The notes: generated from the sequence alone by a model not told the origin. Counted from the first letter of the stretch, positions 42,201 to 50,572 are shown. The stretch: 64,000 nucleotides of DNA from Roseiarcus fermentans (GCF_003315135.1 NZ_QNRK01000010.1:120950-184949); one strand, 5' to 3'. Program-made: numbers and translations.

Positions 42201-42918
42201 TTTCATCAACAACTTCTCCGCCTTGTCGCGCGAGCTGATGGGCGAGCTGCGCGCTGTTCTCGACAAGGCGCCGCTCGCAGACGCCGACCGGGAGGAGGCG
42301 GGCGACCTCATCGGCATGATCGACGGCAACCTCGACAAGGTGGTGAGCCACGGCAGGCGCGCCGATTCGATCGTGAAGAACATGCTCCTGCATTCGCGCG
42401 ACGGCTCGGGCGAGCGCGGCGCCGTGAACGTGAACGCCATGGTCGAGGAAGCGCTGAACCTCGCCTATCACGGCGCGCGGGCGGAAAAGCCCGGCTTCAA
42501 CGTCACGATCGAAAAATCGCTCGATCCCGCGGCCGGAGAGGCCGATCTCTATCCGCAGGAGATGACACGCGTGCTGCTCAACCTGATTTCCAACGGTTTC
42601 TATGCGACGGAAAAGCGCAAGCAGTCTGAAACGGCGGCCGGCTGGGAGCCGACGATCACCGCCTCGACGCGCGATCTCGGAGCCAGCGTCGAGATCGTCA
42701 TCCGCGACAACGGCGCCGGCGTTCCCGACGACGTGAAGGCCAAACTGTTCAATCCGTTCTTCACCACCAAGCCCGCCGGCGAGGGCACCGGGCTCGGTCT
42801 GTCGCTCTCGCACGACATCGTCGTCAAGCAGCACGGCGGCGCGATCGATGTCGCCACCGAGCCGGGCGCCTGGACCGCCTTCATCCTTACGTTGCCGCGC
42901 GGGGGGACCTTGCCGTGA
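39247..42918 (+). CDS. Membrane sensor histidine kinase with cache-like, HAMP and three GAF domains
   Basis: A 1223-residue kinase. A first membrane span near 30-50, a periplasmic cache-like region to about 300 (IASLAYIDGHGKEQLAVSRL, GFAYVVDDKGRLIADPD), and a second span near 310-330 precede HAMP (about 331-385). Three GAF domains follow at roughly 410-575, 600-755 and 778-935, each ending FADQA-[AV]-IA-[IL]-EN-x-RLF, which suggests internal duplication. HisKA has His978 (TAGIAHEIKNPLNFI), and the ATPase domain shows NLISNGFYATEKRK, DNGAGVP and GTGLGLSLSHDIV. It has no receiver domain; the next two genes encode receivers. The GTG start overlaps the binding-protein stop. Confidence 0.9.
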   Translation: MTRRTLEAAHDPPDVRLGRRASLARLSLAVKLALALIGLVALVLVVNGAIEAWLGYEQTKRAALEVQSEKAQAAAARVEEFLGDIEAQLGWTTGAEWGYGKAEQQRYDLIRLLREEPAIASLAYIDGHGKEQLAVSRLDLDSIASGKDYSSDPRFVRAVADKVWFGPVEFRGGSEPHMAIAIAHVGKTPGVTVADVNLEVIWDVISAIRVGDRGFAYVVDDKGRLIADPDLSLVLRETDLSGLPQVRAALAALGSGRVANDAAPPGGSAEIARGRDGGDVLTAYAIAWKPRWVVFAQQPLGEAFAHVTQSLLRTAALLGLGLLLALVSGAALARRMTAPIRALQKGAERLGGGELGQRIDVRTGDEIEALAGSFNRMAGRLRESYETLEARVEARTRDLNEALRRQTATSDILRAIAASPSDMGPALAMLAETVCRLCQAHDSVIMLREGERLRILAHHGPVPLPPNAGGPVSRDWPPGRAVVDGNALQVVDLLAEEAEYPRAFAMAVEAQRAEGDAAATGLAWRSVLVMPLMRDGSALGVIALRRKEVSRFSDAQAAMLATFADQAAIAIENARLFDEVQAKTLDLEESLAQQTATAEVLQSISRSVFDLDTVLRTLIDTAVGLCRGSRGTIFIRNGDRIEARAFHSNVPHGLRDYILAHPVPLDGGEAIAATIRDGRIVHYPDLVSDPSLVPAGAREQAAFGALLCVPLLREGEAIGCFAVPRNDPVAFTEREIDLVRTFADQAVIAIENARLFAEVQAKTQDLAEALQMQTATSDALKVISRSAFDLQAVFSTLVSSAVALGGARTGAICVRDGDVFRYRDAIGAGQASALAGYLKDHPATPGRSTIAGRVLLSGKVERIPDCLADPDYVVPMGALASNVRSLLGAPLVAKDRVEGAIILTRDTPGHFSDRQVEIVQTFADQAVIALENVRLFDEVQARTKELAASLDDLRKAQDRLIQTEKLASLGQLTAGIAHEIKNPLNFINNFSALSRELMGELRAVLDKAPLADADREEAGDLIGMIDGNLDKVVSHGRRADSIVKNMLLHSRDGSGERGAVNVNAMVEEALNLAYHGARAEKPGFNVTIEKSLDPAAGEADLYPQEMTRVLLNLISNGFYATEKRKQSETAAGWEPTITASTRDLGASVEIVIRDNGAGVPDDVKAKLFNPFFTTKPAGEGTGLGLSLSHDIVVKQHGGAIDVATEPGAWTAFILTLPRGGTLP

Positions 42919-43310
42919 ACGCGCTCATTCTCGTCGTCGACGACGAGCCCGACGTCGAAGACCTGTTTCGCCAGCAGTTCCGCAAGGAACTGCGCGCGTC
43001 GCGCTTCGTGATGGAGTTCGCGCAGTCCGCGCCGGCGGCGCTGGAACGGGTCGCCTCCGCCGAGGCCGCCGAGCTCATCCTGATCCTCTCCGACATCAAC
43101 ATGCCCGGCATGAGCGGCCTCGACCTTCTGCCGAAGGCGCGCGCGGCGCGACCGCATGTGCCGGTGATCATGATCACCGCCTATGGCGACGACAATACGC
43201 GCCGGCGCGCCATCGCCGCCGGCGCCGCCGGCCTGTTCACCAAGCCGATCGATTTTCCCGTGCTTCGCGGCGAGATCGGCCGATTCCTCGACGGCGCGGC
43301 TTCGCCATGA
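42915..43310 (+). CDS. Single-domain response regulator
   Basis: A 131-residue stand-alone receiver: acidic pocket VVDDEPDVED, phosphoacceptor Asp in LSDINMPGMSG, Thr in MITAYGD, and Lys in FTKPIDF. It has no output domain and may relay phosphate or serve as a sink between the kinase and the next gene product. The GTG start overlaps the kinase stop by 4 bases, and its own stop overlaps the next ATG (ATGA). Confidence 0.92.
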   Translation: MNALILVVDDEPDVEDLFRQQFRKELRASRFVMEFAQSAPAALERVASAEAAELILILSDINMPGMSGLDLLPKARAARPHVPVIMITAYGDDNTRRRAIAAGAAGLFTKPIDFPVLRGEIGRFLDGAASP

Positions 43311-44557
43311 CTGCAAAGATCCTGGTCGTCGACGACGAGCCCGATCTCGAGGACCTGATCCGGCAAAAATTTCGCCGGCAGATCAAGGAGGGCGGGATCG
43401 CGTTCGGCTTCGCCCGCGACGGCGTCGAGGCCTTGAGCGTGCTCGAGCGGCAGCCGGATTTCGACATGGTCGTGTCCGACATCAACATGCCGCGTATGGA
43501 CGGGCTGTCGCTGCTCGCCAAGTTGCAGACCGGGGAGGCGAGCTATTCGACGGTGATCGTCTCGGCCTACGGCGACATGGCGAACATCCGCACCGCGATG
43601 AACCGCGGCGCCTTCGACTTTCTGACCAAGCCGATCGACTTCGCCGACTTCGAAACCACGATGCTCAAGACCATCGCCCACGTCGCCGCGCTCAGGCAAG
43701 CGCGCGCGCGGCAGGCGGCGGCCGAGCGCGCCCACGCCTCCCTCTCGCGCTACTTCTCGCCCAATCTCGCCCTCAGCCTGGCGGCGGACGACTATGCGCT
43801 GAAGCCCGGCGGCGAGCGGCGCGAGATCGCGACGCTGTTCACCGACATCGCCGGCTTCACCCCGCTGGTCGAGTCGCTCGACCCGGAGCGGCTGGCCGAA
43901 CTGCTCGGCGGCTATTTCGAAGCGATGACCGAGATCGTGTTCGAGCACGAGGGCACGGTCGCCAAGATCATCGGCGACGCGATCCACGTCCTGTTCGGCG
44001 CCCCCGCCGACCAGCCGGACGCTTCGACCCGCGCCGTCCACTGCGCGCTCGCGCTCGACCGGCGCGCCGAAAGCTACCGCACGGAATGGCGGGCGAAGGG
44101 CGTGGCGCTCGGCGCGACCCGCATCGGCGTCCATGCCGGGCCGGCGATCGTCGGCAATTTCGGCGGCGGCCGCCTGTTCGACTACACGGCCTACGGCGAT
44201 ACGATCAACGCCGCGGCGCGGCTCGAGGCCGTCAACAAGGACCTCGGCACGCGCATCTGCGTGAGCGCCGCCGCCGCCGGACGCACGGCGGGATTCTCCT
44301 GGCGGCCGGTCGGCGACCTCATGCTGCGCGGCCGCAGCCAGTCGATGCGGGCCTTCGAGCCGCTCGACGAAGCGGAAGGGGCGAGCCCGCACACGCTCGC
44401 CTATTGCAGGGCCTTCGCCAAGCTCGAAGCCGGCGACGCGACCGCGCTCTCCGCCTTCGCCGCGCTGGTGGGCGAACGCCCGGACGACCCGCTGGCGCAA
44501 TATCATCTGAAACGCATGCTCAACGGGACCGCGCGGACGCGGATCGAGACGGCCTAG
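43307..44557 (+). CDS. Response regulator with class III adenylate cyclase output domain
   Basis: A 416-residue protein. Receiver domain (1-125): VVDDEPDLED, Asp in VVSDINMPRMDG, Lys in FLTKPIDF. A short helical linker follows (ARARQAAAERAHASLSRYFS). The class III cyclase catalytic domain (about 175-365) has the first metal Asp in LFTDIAGFTPL, Lys in TVAKIIGDAIHVLFG with the second metal Asp, and YGDTINAAARLEAV with the transition-state Asn and Arg. All key residues appear present, so cyclic AMP synthesis under phosphorylation control is expected. The last 50 residues are helical. It closes the coupled four-gene operon. Confidence 0.92.
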   Translation: MTAKILVVDDEPDLEDLIRQKFRRQIKEGGIAFGFARDGVEALSVLERQPDFDMVVSDINMPRMDGLSLLAKLQTGEASYSTVIVSAYGDMANIRTAMNRGAFDFLTKPIDFADFETTMLKTIAHVAALRQARARQAAAERAHASLSRYFSPNLALSLAADDYALKPGGERREIATLFTDIAGFTPLVESLDPERLAELLGGYFEAMTEIVFEHEGTVAKIIGDAIHVLFGAPADQPDASTRAVHCALALDRRAESYRTEWRAKGVALGATRIGVHAGPAIVGNFGGGRLFDYTAYGDTINAAARLEAVNKDLGTRICVSAAAAGRTAGFSWRPVGDLMLRGRSQSMRAFEPLDEAEGASPHTLAYCRAFAKLEAGDATALSAFAALVGERPDDPLAQYHLKRMLNGTARTRIETA

Positions 44558-44653
44558 GCCGGTTCACCGGACCGCGCGCCGCAAGACCTCGACTGCGGCG
44601 GGCGCGGCTATGGCGACGATCCGCGCCCGGGACGGGCCTCGCGGCTGAATTGT

Positions 44654-45652
44654 TTAGGATCCGCCGGCTCCCGTCTGTGGCGGCGGGCCCCGTTCCAGCA
44701 GGTCCTCGAAATAGACGATCGTCCTCTTCAGCCCTTCGCGAAGCGGCGTCGTCGGGCGCCAGCCGAGGATCTCCGCCGCTCGGCGAACATCGGGCCGCCG
44801 TCTTTTCGGATCGTCGGGTCGAGCCGGGCGGTATACGATCTTCGATTTCGAGTTCGTCAGTTCGATCACGACCTCCGCCAGCTCGCGAATGGTCGTCTCG
44901 CTCGGGCTCCCGACGTTGATCGGGCCGGTCTCGTCGACGCCGGTCGCCATCATCCGGATCATCGCCTCGACAAGGTCGTCGACGAAGCAAAACGAGCGCG
45001 ACTGCAGGCCGTCGCCGGTGATCGCGATTGCTTCGCCTCTCAGCGCGTTCACGATGAAGTTCGACACCACGCGCCCGTCGTCCGGGTGCATGCGCGGGCC
45101 GTAGGTGTTGAAAATGCGCACGACCTTTGCCGGAAGCCGATGCTGGCGCACAGTGTCGAACACGAGGGATTCGGCGCAACGCTTGCCTTCGTCGTAACAG
45201 GCTCTGACGCCGATCGGATTGACGTTGCCCCAATAGGTCTCGGGCTGCGGGTGAACCTCGGGATCGCCGTACACTTCCGAGGTCGATGCGTACAGCGACT
45301 TGATTTTCAGCCGCCTGGCGAGTTCCAGTATATTCAGCGTGCCGATCACGATGGTCTTTGTCGTCTGAACCGGATCGAGCTGGTAGTGTATCGGAGAAGC
45401 CGGGCAGGCGAGATGGTATACTGCGTCAACTTCGACCGACAACGTAACCGTCACGTCGTGGCGCAGCAATTCGAAGCGCCCGCTCTCCAGCAGGTGAACA
45501 ATGTTGCTGCCGCTCGAGGAGCAGAAATTGTCCACGCAAAGCACCTCATTGCCTGCGGAGAGCAAGCGCTCACAGAGATGGGAGCCGAGGAAACCGGCGC
45601 CGCCGGTGACGAGAATCCGCCCGACGACCGGCATGGCGACACTTTGCTTCAT
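44654..45652 (-). CDS. UDP-glucuronate decarboxylase (UDP-xylose synthase) family epimerase
   Basis: A 332-residue extended SDR. The NAD motif is [17 protein letters not shown], the UXS-type phrase is [18 protein letters not shown], the catalytic region is [16 protein letters not shown], and Tyr/Lys are in [10 protein letters not shown]. The [10 protein letters not shown] segment is also typical. These match UDP-glucuronic acid decarboxylase, giving UDP-xylose for surface glycan. It borders the polysaccharide locus and is divergent from the gene at 45779. Confidence 0.88.
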   Translation of the reverse strand: MKQSVAMPVVGRILVTGGAGFLGSHLCERLLSAGNEVLCVDNFCSSSGSNIVHLLESGRFELLRHDVTVTLSVEVDAVYHLACPASPIHYQLDPVQTTKTIVIGTLNILELARRLKIKSLYASTSEVYGDPEVHPQPETYWGNVNPIGVRACYDEGKRCAESLVFDTVRQHRLPAKVVRIFNTYGPRMHPDDGRVVSNFIVNALRGEAIAITGDGLQSRSFCFVDDLVEAMIRMMATGVDETGPINVGSPSETTIRELAEVVIELTNSKSKIVYRPARPDDPKRRRPDVRRAAEILGWRPTTPLREGLKRTIVYFEDLLERGPPPQTGAGGS

Positions 45653-45778
45653 GGGCCAATGCGTATTCTTGACCGGGGGTGTATATCACACGCTCTCGCC
45701 CATCGAAGTCGGGTTGCAGCCTGTCGACGCCGAATTCGGTCGCAGGCCGGCGGCAAAGGCGGCGGGGGACAGCGGCGA

Positions 45779-46684
45779 ATGAAGGATTGCGACGATGCGG
45801 ACCTCTTGCGCGACGGGGCGGCGTTCATCGCCAAAGTCGTCGGTCGCGCCGACTTCGCGGCGAACGGGATCCTCCTTGGGTCTCGTGACGGCCGCCACTG
45901 GGCGGTCGTCGATCCGCGCCGCCATCCGCTTCAGGTCTGGAGAAAGAAGCCCGGCGCCTTCTATGCGAACTCGGCTCGCGACCTGAACGCCGCGATTTTC
46001 ACCAACGGTCCGATGATGGGCAAGCGGGTCGGGATGCTCAAGATAACCCGCGGCGCGGTCGTGACGGTCGTGGCGGGCGCGACCGCGATCGGCGCCCTCG
46101 CCGGCCTCGCCGTCGGAAGGAACTGGGTCTCCGGCCTTATCGGCGCCGCGGTCTGCGCCGGCGCGGCCTGGATTCGCGTCTTCGCCGACTGGACGCCGTG
46201 CGGAACGGTCTGCGGCCGCGACCAAGGCGTGCTCGATCGACGCAACTTCGACGACGAAGCCGACGCGCATGCCTGGATTGGACGCTTCGGGCAGGATTTC
46301 GCGTCCTACCGCATCGGACGGGGCGACCTTCCCCCGGACGCTTGCGAAGGATTGGGCGGGCTGGTCTTGCTGTTGGCCGATTACGCGCCGGCGAGCGGGA
46401 GGATCGGCGATCGATCGTATCATCGCGATTTCGCGCAGCTCGGGCGAAAGGAGGGGGTCGTGTCATGGGGATTGGCGCCCGGACACGAGGTGATCGCGGT
46501 CATCGGCGGCAAGACCATGAACGCCGCCGACGTCGCCGCCATCCATCGGTCGATCGGCGCCCGCGACGCGGTCGCCATGGACTTGAATGCGTGCAGCATG
46601 ATGGGCTCGGCCGGGCGATTTTTCATCGGCCCTCCGCCATGGCACCGCCAATCGATGCAAATTTACGGGCTTTGCTGCAAATAG
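45779..46684 (+). CDS. Membrane protein with split phosphodiester-glycosidase-like sequence
   Basis: A 301-residue protein of uncertain family. Residues 36-82 (HWAVVDPRRHPLQVWRKKPG and AAIFTNGPMMGK) and residues 205-301 (VVSWGLAPGHEVIAVIGGKT, then AVAMDLNACSMMG) resemble the two halves of a phosphodiester-glycosidase (NAGPA/DUF2233-like) fold. Between them lie two membrane spans (about 92-112 and 116-134) and a charged stretch. The fold assignment is weak and rests on pattern only. It starts the plus-strand pair with the sugar transferase, so a role in envelope glycan handling is plausible. Confidence 0.6.
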   Translation: MKDCDDADLLRDGAAFIAKVVGRADFAANGILLGSRDGRHWAVVDPRRHPLQVWRKKPGAFYANSARDLNAAIFTNGPMMGKRVGMLKITRGAVVTVVAGATAIGALAGLAVGRNWVSGLIGAAVCAGAAWIRVFADWTPCGTVCGRDQGVLDRRNFDDEADAHAWIGRFGQDFASYRIGRGDLPPDACEGLGGLVLLLADYAPASGRIGDRSYHRDFAQLGRKEGVVSWGLAPGHEVIAVIGGKTMNAADVAAIHRSIGARDAVAMDLNACSMMGSAGRFFIGPPPWHRQSMQIYGLCCK

Positions 46685-46685
46685 G

Positions 46686-46837
46686 TCAGGATGAATTGAG
46701 GTCCGTCCTTGCGAGCCGAAGGCGAAGCAATCCATGGCGCCGCAGCGTCCCCGGCGTGGATTGCTTCCCCCGGGCTCTTCGACCCTGGGGTCGCTCGCAA
46801 TGACGGCGGTGTTCCCACTTGATTTCATCATGCTCTA
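46686..46837. repeat. Dispersed REP-like repeat, copy 1
   Basis: Starts GTCAGGATGAATTGAGGTCC and contains inverted elements TTGCGAG/CTCGCAA and GCAATCCA/TGGATTGC. A shorter, closely similar copy is at 57434. This CGTCATTGCGAGC-type repeat is common in Rhizobiales genomes. Confidence 0.8.
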
Positions 46838-46847
46838 AGGCCCGGCG

Positions 46848-47468
46848 ATGCAGGATCTTCCCGTTCTGTCCCGCTGTCTCAAGCGCAGTTTCGACATCGC
46901 CGGCGCGGCTCTGGGACTGCTCCTGCTGGCGCCGGCGTTGATCGCCATTGGGGTGACGATTCGCTCCGACTCCGCCGGGCCGGTCTTCTTCAGGCAAGTG
47001 CGCGGAGGCAAGGGCGGGTCGATGTTTCTCATGTTCAAATTCCGGACGATGGTCATCGATGCGGATGACCGTCTTCAGGACGTCATTCATTTGAACGTGC
47101 ATCATGACAGTCGTCTCTACAAGATTCCGGATGATCCGCGCGTCACGCGCTTCGGCGCGTTCCTGCGGCGCTATGCGCTCGACGAACTGCCGCAATTGCT
47201 CAATGTCCTCAGAGGCGAGATGTCGCTCGTCGGCCCGCGGCCGCTCATGCTGTCCGAGGAACGCCATGTGCAGGGCGGCGCGCGTTTGCGGGCCTCGGTC
47301 AAGCCGGGCATCACCGGACCCTGGCAGGTATCGGGTCGCAACGACTTGTCCTTCGAACAGATGATGCTGCTCGACTGTCGCTACGTCACGCGATGGTCGT
47401 TTTCCGGCGACTTGCTGTTGCTTGCGCGCACCCTGCCTGCGATCGTGCGAAGGCAGAGCGCTTACTGA
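46848..47468 (+). CDS. Undecaprenyl-phosphate sugar-1-phosphate transferase
   Basis: A 206-residue bacterial sugar transferase (WbaP/PssY-like) that starts lipid-linked polysaccharide synthesis at the inner membrane. A hydrophobic segment (FDIAGAALGLLLLAPALIAI) follows KRS. The catalytic region shows GPVFFRQVRGGKGGSMF, FKFRTMVIDAD with the Asp/Glu site, LRRYALDELPQLLNVLRGEM, SLVGPRP, and KPGITGPWQVSGR. The single membrane segment makes it a minimal-type enzyme. Its last 7 bases overlap the converging methyltransferase gene. A REP-like repeat separates it from the previous gene. Confidence 0.93.
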   Translation: MQDLPVLSRCLKRSFDIAGAALGLLLLAPALIAIGVTIRSDSAGPVFFRQVRGGKGGSMFLMFKFRTMVIDADDRLQDVIHLNVHHDSRLYKIPDDPRVTRFGAFLRRYALDELPQLLNVLRGEMSLVGPRPLMLSEERHVQGGARLRASVKPGITGPWQVSGRNDLSFEQMMLLDCRYVTRWSFSGDLLLLARTLPAIVRRQSAY

Positions 47469-48238
47469 GGCTTTCTTCCGAAGACCAGCAATTGCTTGCC
47501 CAGGTCGGCGAGCAGCGGGTCGCTCGCGAGCCGGCGTTCGAGCGCCATCTGCCGTTCCCAGTCCGACTCGAGGCTTTCGCTCAACCGATGGCGTCCGAGC
47601 GCGCTGGCGCCCACGAGCAGTCCATGGGCGGAGACCTCGGTCAACCCGGACTGCGAGAACCAGGTCACCAGCCGACTCCGGTCCAACTGATGATTGTCGG
47701 CAATGTGGTCCGCCTGAATCCAGGTCCCCATTCGCGTCCGCAACGCCGTCAAGGCGTCCTCCGGCCGGCCCAAAGCGACCAGCTCCAGGACGAGCGCGAC
47801 GAGCGAGTCGACGAGCACGAACACCGCTCCCCCCGGTTTCGTCCATCGGGCGAAGCGTTGGATCATGGTCGACGGGTCGCGACTGTATTGCAGCGAGCCG
47901 AGCGCGATCACGAGATCGGCGCGACCTTGCGGCAGGTCGACCTCCTCCATGGGCCGTTCGATCAATGTGAAGGATGGATAGTCGGCCAGACGCGCCCGCG
48001 CCGCCTTCGCCATCGCCGGCGCCTGCTCGACGCCGATCACGGCATGACCCAGCGCCAGCAGCCGCTCGGACCAGCGTCCGACGCCGCAGCCGGCGTCGAC
48101 GACGCAGCCGGGTTGGCGGGGCGTCAGCGGCTGGACGAATTCCCAGGCCAGGTCGTCGTAGGCGCGCCGGTGCGGGACCTGGAAATGGCGGTCATAGGAA
48201 GGCGCGAGCGAGTCGAACAGGGGCGCGCTCGATCGCAT
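47462..48238 (-). CDS. Class I SAM-dependent methyltransferase
   Basis: A 258-residue methyltransferase. Motif I is VVDAGCGVGRWSERLL, followed by AVIGVEQAPAMAKAAR and a motif-IV-like ADLVIALGSLQYSRDP. The rest is a C-terminal helical region of family-unknown type. It is the last gene of the six-gene minus-strand polysaccharide block and its start shares one base with the radical SAM gene stop. The acceptor is unknown, possibly a glycan or a lipid-linked intermediate. Confidence 0.85.
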   Translation of the reverse strand: MRSSAPLFDSLAPSYDRHFQVPHRRAYDDLAWEFVQPLTPRQPGCVVDAGCGVGRWSERLLALGHAVIGVEQAPAMAKAARARLADYPSFTLIERPMEEVDLPQGRADLVIALGSLQYSRDPSTMIQRFARWTKPGGAVFVLVDSLVALVLELVALGRPEDALTALRTRMGTWIQADHIADNHQLDRSRLVTWFSQSGLTEVSAHGLLVGASALGRHRLSESLESDWERQMALERRLASDPLLADLGKQLLVFGRKPQ

Positions 48239-49338
48239 CAGCGGTCTCCGGCGGGATTGCCAACGGCGTTGGGGGAACTTGCGAATCCCCACCGCCACAG
48301 CGCATCGGTCACGTAAGTGCTCGGACGCCAGCGCAGATTGAGACTGTAGTTGCTTCCGCATCCGACACAATCCTTGCGGAAGAAGCGCGCGTGCTCGGCG
48401 CGATAGGTCGCTTCGTCGACGATGCGGGCGATAGGGAAGTCGCGAACGTTGAGATGCGGGTCGTGACCCCAACACCCGCCGATCTCGCCGCGTGAGCGGA
48501 TCATCAGCTTGATCTGGGATTCCGCGCAGGGCACGCCTTTCTGGACGACGTCGCGGAAGTGGCGGAGCACGTAGTCCAGATCCGCCGGGCGCGGCAGACA
48601 GCGCGGATCGGCCCTGGCGATGGTCTTGACCCGCTCCACCGCCGCCGCGAGTTCGTCCTGCGCAACAGCGCTCTGCGCGCTCACGTCGGCATGGCGAAAC
48701 AGGAAGGTCCTGTCGGTGGCCAGATTCAGATAGAGGCGAACGTTCAAGTCCTGAGCGAGCGCGGCAATGTCGGGCAGGCTTGCGGCGTTGTCCCGCATGA
48801 CGGTGAAATTCATCCGGATCTTCAGTCTGTACGTGTCCCGTCTGGCGATGACGGCGCGCAGATGCGCGACGGTGCGATCGAATGCGCCCGCCCGCCCGCG
48901 GATGCGATCGTGCGTCGGCTTCGGCCCGTCGACGGAAATGTTGAAACTCCGGACTCCGGCCTCCAGAACCTCGTCGAGTTTGACCGGCGTCAGAAGGATG
49001 GCGTTGGTGTTCAAATGAATATGGCGGATGCCGATGTCCCTGGCGAACCGCATGATCTCGACGGCGTCGGGACGGATCAGCGGCTCGCCGCCCGTCACAT
49101 TGACCTTGTGGATCGGCAGCGCGACGAGCTGCCGCAAGACGTCTTTCCACGCCTCGGTGTCGAGTTCGCCGAGCGTGGTCGCGCGCCAGCAGGCGCAACT
49201 GACGCAGCGAAGATTGCAGTTGTCGGTCAGGAACAGCTCGGCGACCAGCGGGCGAACGTGAAGCGCGGGAAACAGGCGCTCTTTCAGCGCCAGGGCGGCG
49301 AAGAATCTCGCCAGCCGCAGGAATTCGCGCGGGCTCAT
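48238..49338 (-). CDS. Radical SAM enzyme in polysaccharide locus
   Basis: A 366-residue radical SAM protein. The cluster-binding site is LTDNCNLRCVSCACW (CxxxCxxC), the SAM-binding GGEP occurs in VNVTGGEPLIRPDA, and NISVDGPKPTHDRIRG is typical. The C-terminal region has further cysteines (GVPCAES, GGCWGHD, DCVGCGSNYSL) that could bind an auxiliary cluster of the SPASM/twitch kind. It overlaps the GT-methyltransferase fusion by 4 bases and the methyltransferase by 1. The chemical role is not deducible; similar enzymes dehydrogenate or epimerise sugars or modify peptides. Confidence 0.85.
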   Translation of the reverse strand: MSPREFLRLARFFAALALKERLFPALHVRPLVAELFLTDNCNLRCVSCACWRATTLGELDTEAWKDVLRQLVALPIHKVNVTGGEPLIRPDAVEIMRFARDIGIRHIHLNTNAILLTPVKLDEVLEAGVRSFNISVDGPKPTHDRIRGRAGAFDRTVAHLRAVIARRDTYRLKIRMNFTVMRDNAASLPDIAALAQDLNVRLYLNLATDRTFLFRHADVSAQSAVAQDELAAAVERVKTIARADPRCLPRPADLDYVLRHFRDVVQKGVPCAESQIKLMIRSRGEIGGCWGHDPHLNVRDFPIARIVDEATYRAEHARFFRKDCVGCGSNYSLNLRWRPSTYVTDALWRWGFASSPNAVGNPAGDR

Positions 49339-50570
49339 GGCAGGCGCGCGCTGAGAAAGAGATTCGCCGAAGAGAACAGCCGGCCGTCGAGCCAAATGAG
49401 ACGCTCGAGCTGGCGCTGCAGGAATCCGGGTTTGCAGAGCAGCGCCGGCGCCTGGAAAAAGCGCCAGAACAGGTTGGCTCCGCTCGCGCGCGTCACGACA
49501 AAGCCATGCGCCCTCAATCGTTCGACGAGCCAGTCCTTCCGGTAATGGGTATGGTCCTTCTTGCCGAGCGACATGTCGCCGAAGAGTCCGTCGCCAAGAT
49601 CGACGAACCGCTGGTGGTAGAGCTCGCGACCGAATCGCGCCGAATAGATCAGGCGGTGCAAGCGGGGCAGCCGAAATTTGACGGCGTCGGGATCGAGGAA
49701 CGAGAAGACGTGCGAGGCCGGGACCGTCAGCACCAACAGGCCATCGGGGCGAAGAACGCGGCGGATCTCGCTCAGGACGGCGTCCTCGTCGGGACAATGC
49801 TCGAGCGTGTCGAGCAGGGAGACGGAGTCGAAATGGCCGGCCGGGCAGGGAACCGGACCGGAGACGGGAACGAAGTCGAACGGGATGTCCGGGTAAGTGC
49901 GCGCGGCCTGACGCAGGTATCCGCGGTGAGGGTCGATCCCGTGACAGTCGAGCGCCGTCGTCGCCGCCAGCACGGCCAGAAACTCGCCGGTCTGGCAGCC
50001 GAAATCGAGATGCCGGCCGCAACGGGTCGCCAGTTCCTCCCAGGCGTAGGCGTAGCGGCGCAGATGGTGTCCTTTGAACGGGTTGCAGGCGAGCCGGCGC
50101 CATTCGGCGTCGAAGGTCGCAGCCGTTTCGGTCGCGGCGGCGGGCGGATCGAGCGCACGCTCGCGCAAGAGCCGCGCCTCCTCAGCGGGGTGGCTGGCGA
50201 CGACCTGCGGCAGCCGCCCGAGGTCCCACACCGCGACCACGCGCCCGGCGCGCGCTTCGTGGCGGAGGTATTCGACCTGATGATCGTTGGCCATTTCGCT
50301 CGGCCCGGTTCGCGCAATCGCGACCGGGACCTTGCCGGCGCGCTGAACGAGGCGGACGGTATTGCCGGCGTGGGTAATCACGATGTCGGCGGCGCGAATG
50401 CGCTCGATCATCTCCGGATAGGGAATGAACGGGGAATGCGCGCAGGGCGGCGCGCGTTTCGACGTTCCGGTCTGGGCGAAGACATCGTGCTCGGCGCAAA
50501 GCGGCGCGATCGCCTCGATCAGGCGGTCGAACGGCCATTCGCTCATGCCCACGGTGACCAGGATTTTCAT
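49335..50570 (-). CDS. Fusion of an Alg13/PssE-like glycosyltransferase half with a SAM methyltransferase
   Basis: A 411-residue two-part protein. Residues 1-145 match the C-terminal half of GT28-type enzymes, as in EpsE/PssE/Alg13: start MKILVTVGMSEWPFDRLIEA and the donor-binding ADIVITHAGNTVRLVQRAG. Residues of about 150-411 are a class I methyltransferase with motif I HLDFGCQTGEFLAVLA, then HFDSVSLLDTLEHCPDEDAV and RRVLRPDGLLVLTVPASHV. The partner Alg14/PssD-like gene ends only 2 bases upstream, so the split transferase pair is kept with a methyltransferase welded on. This suggests glycosylation and methylation are coupled. Confidence 0.85.
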   Translation of the reverse strand: MKILVTVGMSEWPFDRLIEAIAPLCAEHDVFAQTGTSKRAPPCAHSPFIPYPEMIERIRAADIVITHAGNTVRLVQRAGKVPVAIARTGPSEMANDHQVEYLRHEARAGRVVAVWDLGRLPQVVASHPAEEARLLRERALDPPAAATETAATFDAEWRRLACNPFKGHHLRRYAYAWEELATRCGRHLDFGCQTGEFLAVLAATTALDCHGIDPHRGYLRQAARTYPDIPFDFVPVSGPVPCPAGHFDSVSLLDTLEHCPDEDAVLSEIRRVLRPDGLLVLTVPASHVFSFLDPDAVKFRLPRLHRLIYSARFGRELYHQRFVDLGDGLFGDMSLGKKDHTHYRKDWLVERLRAHGFVVTRASGANLFWRFFQAPALLCKPGFLQRQLERLIWLDGRLFSSANLFLSARLP

Positions 50571-50572
50571 GC

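Noticed and set aside
39052..42834. 1260-codon open frame on the minus strand opposite the histidine kinase
   Set aside because: Antisense to a kinase with clear HisKA, HATPase and GAF motifs; no recognisable domain in the reverse frame.
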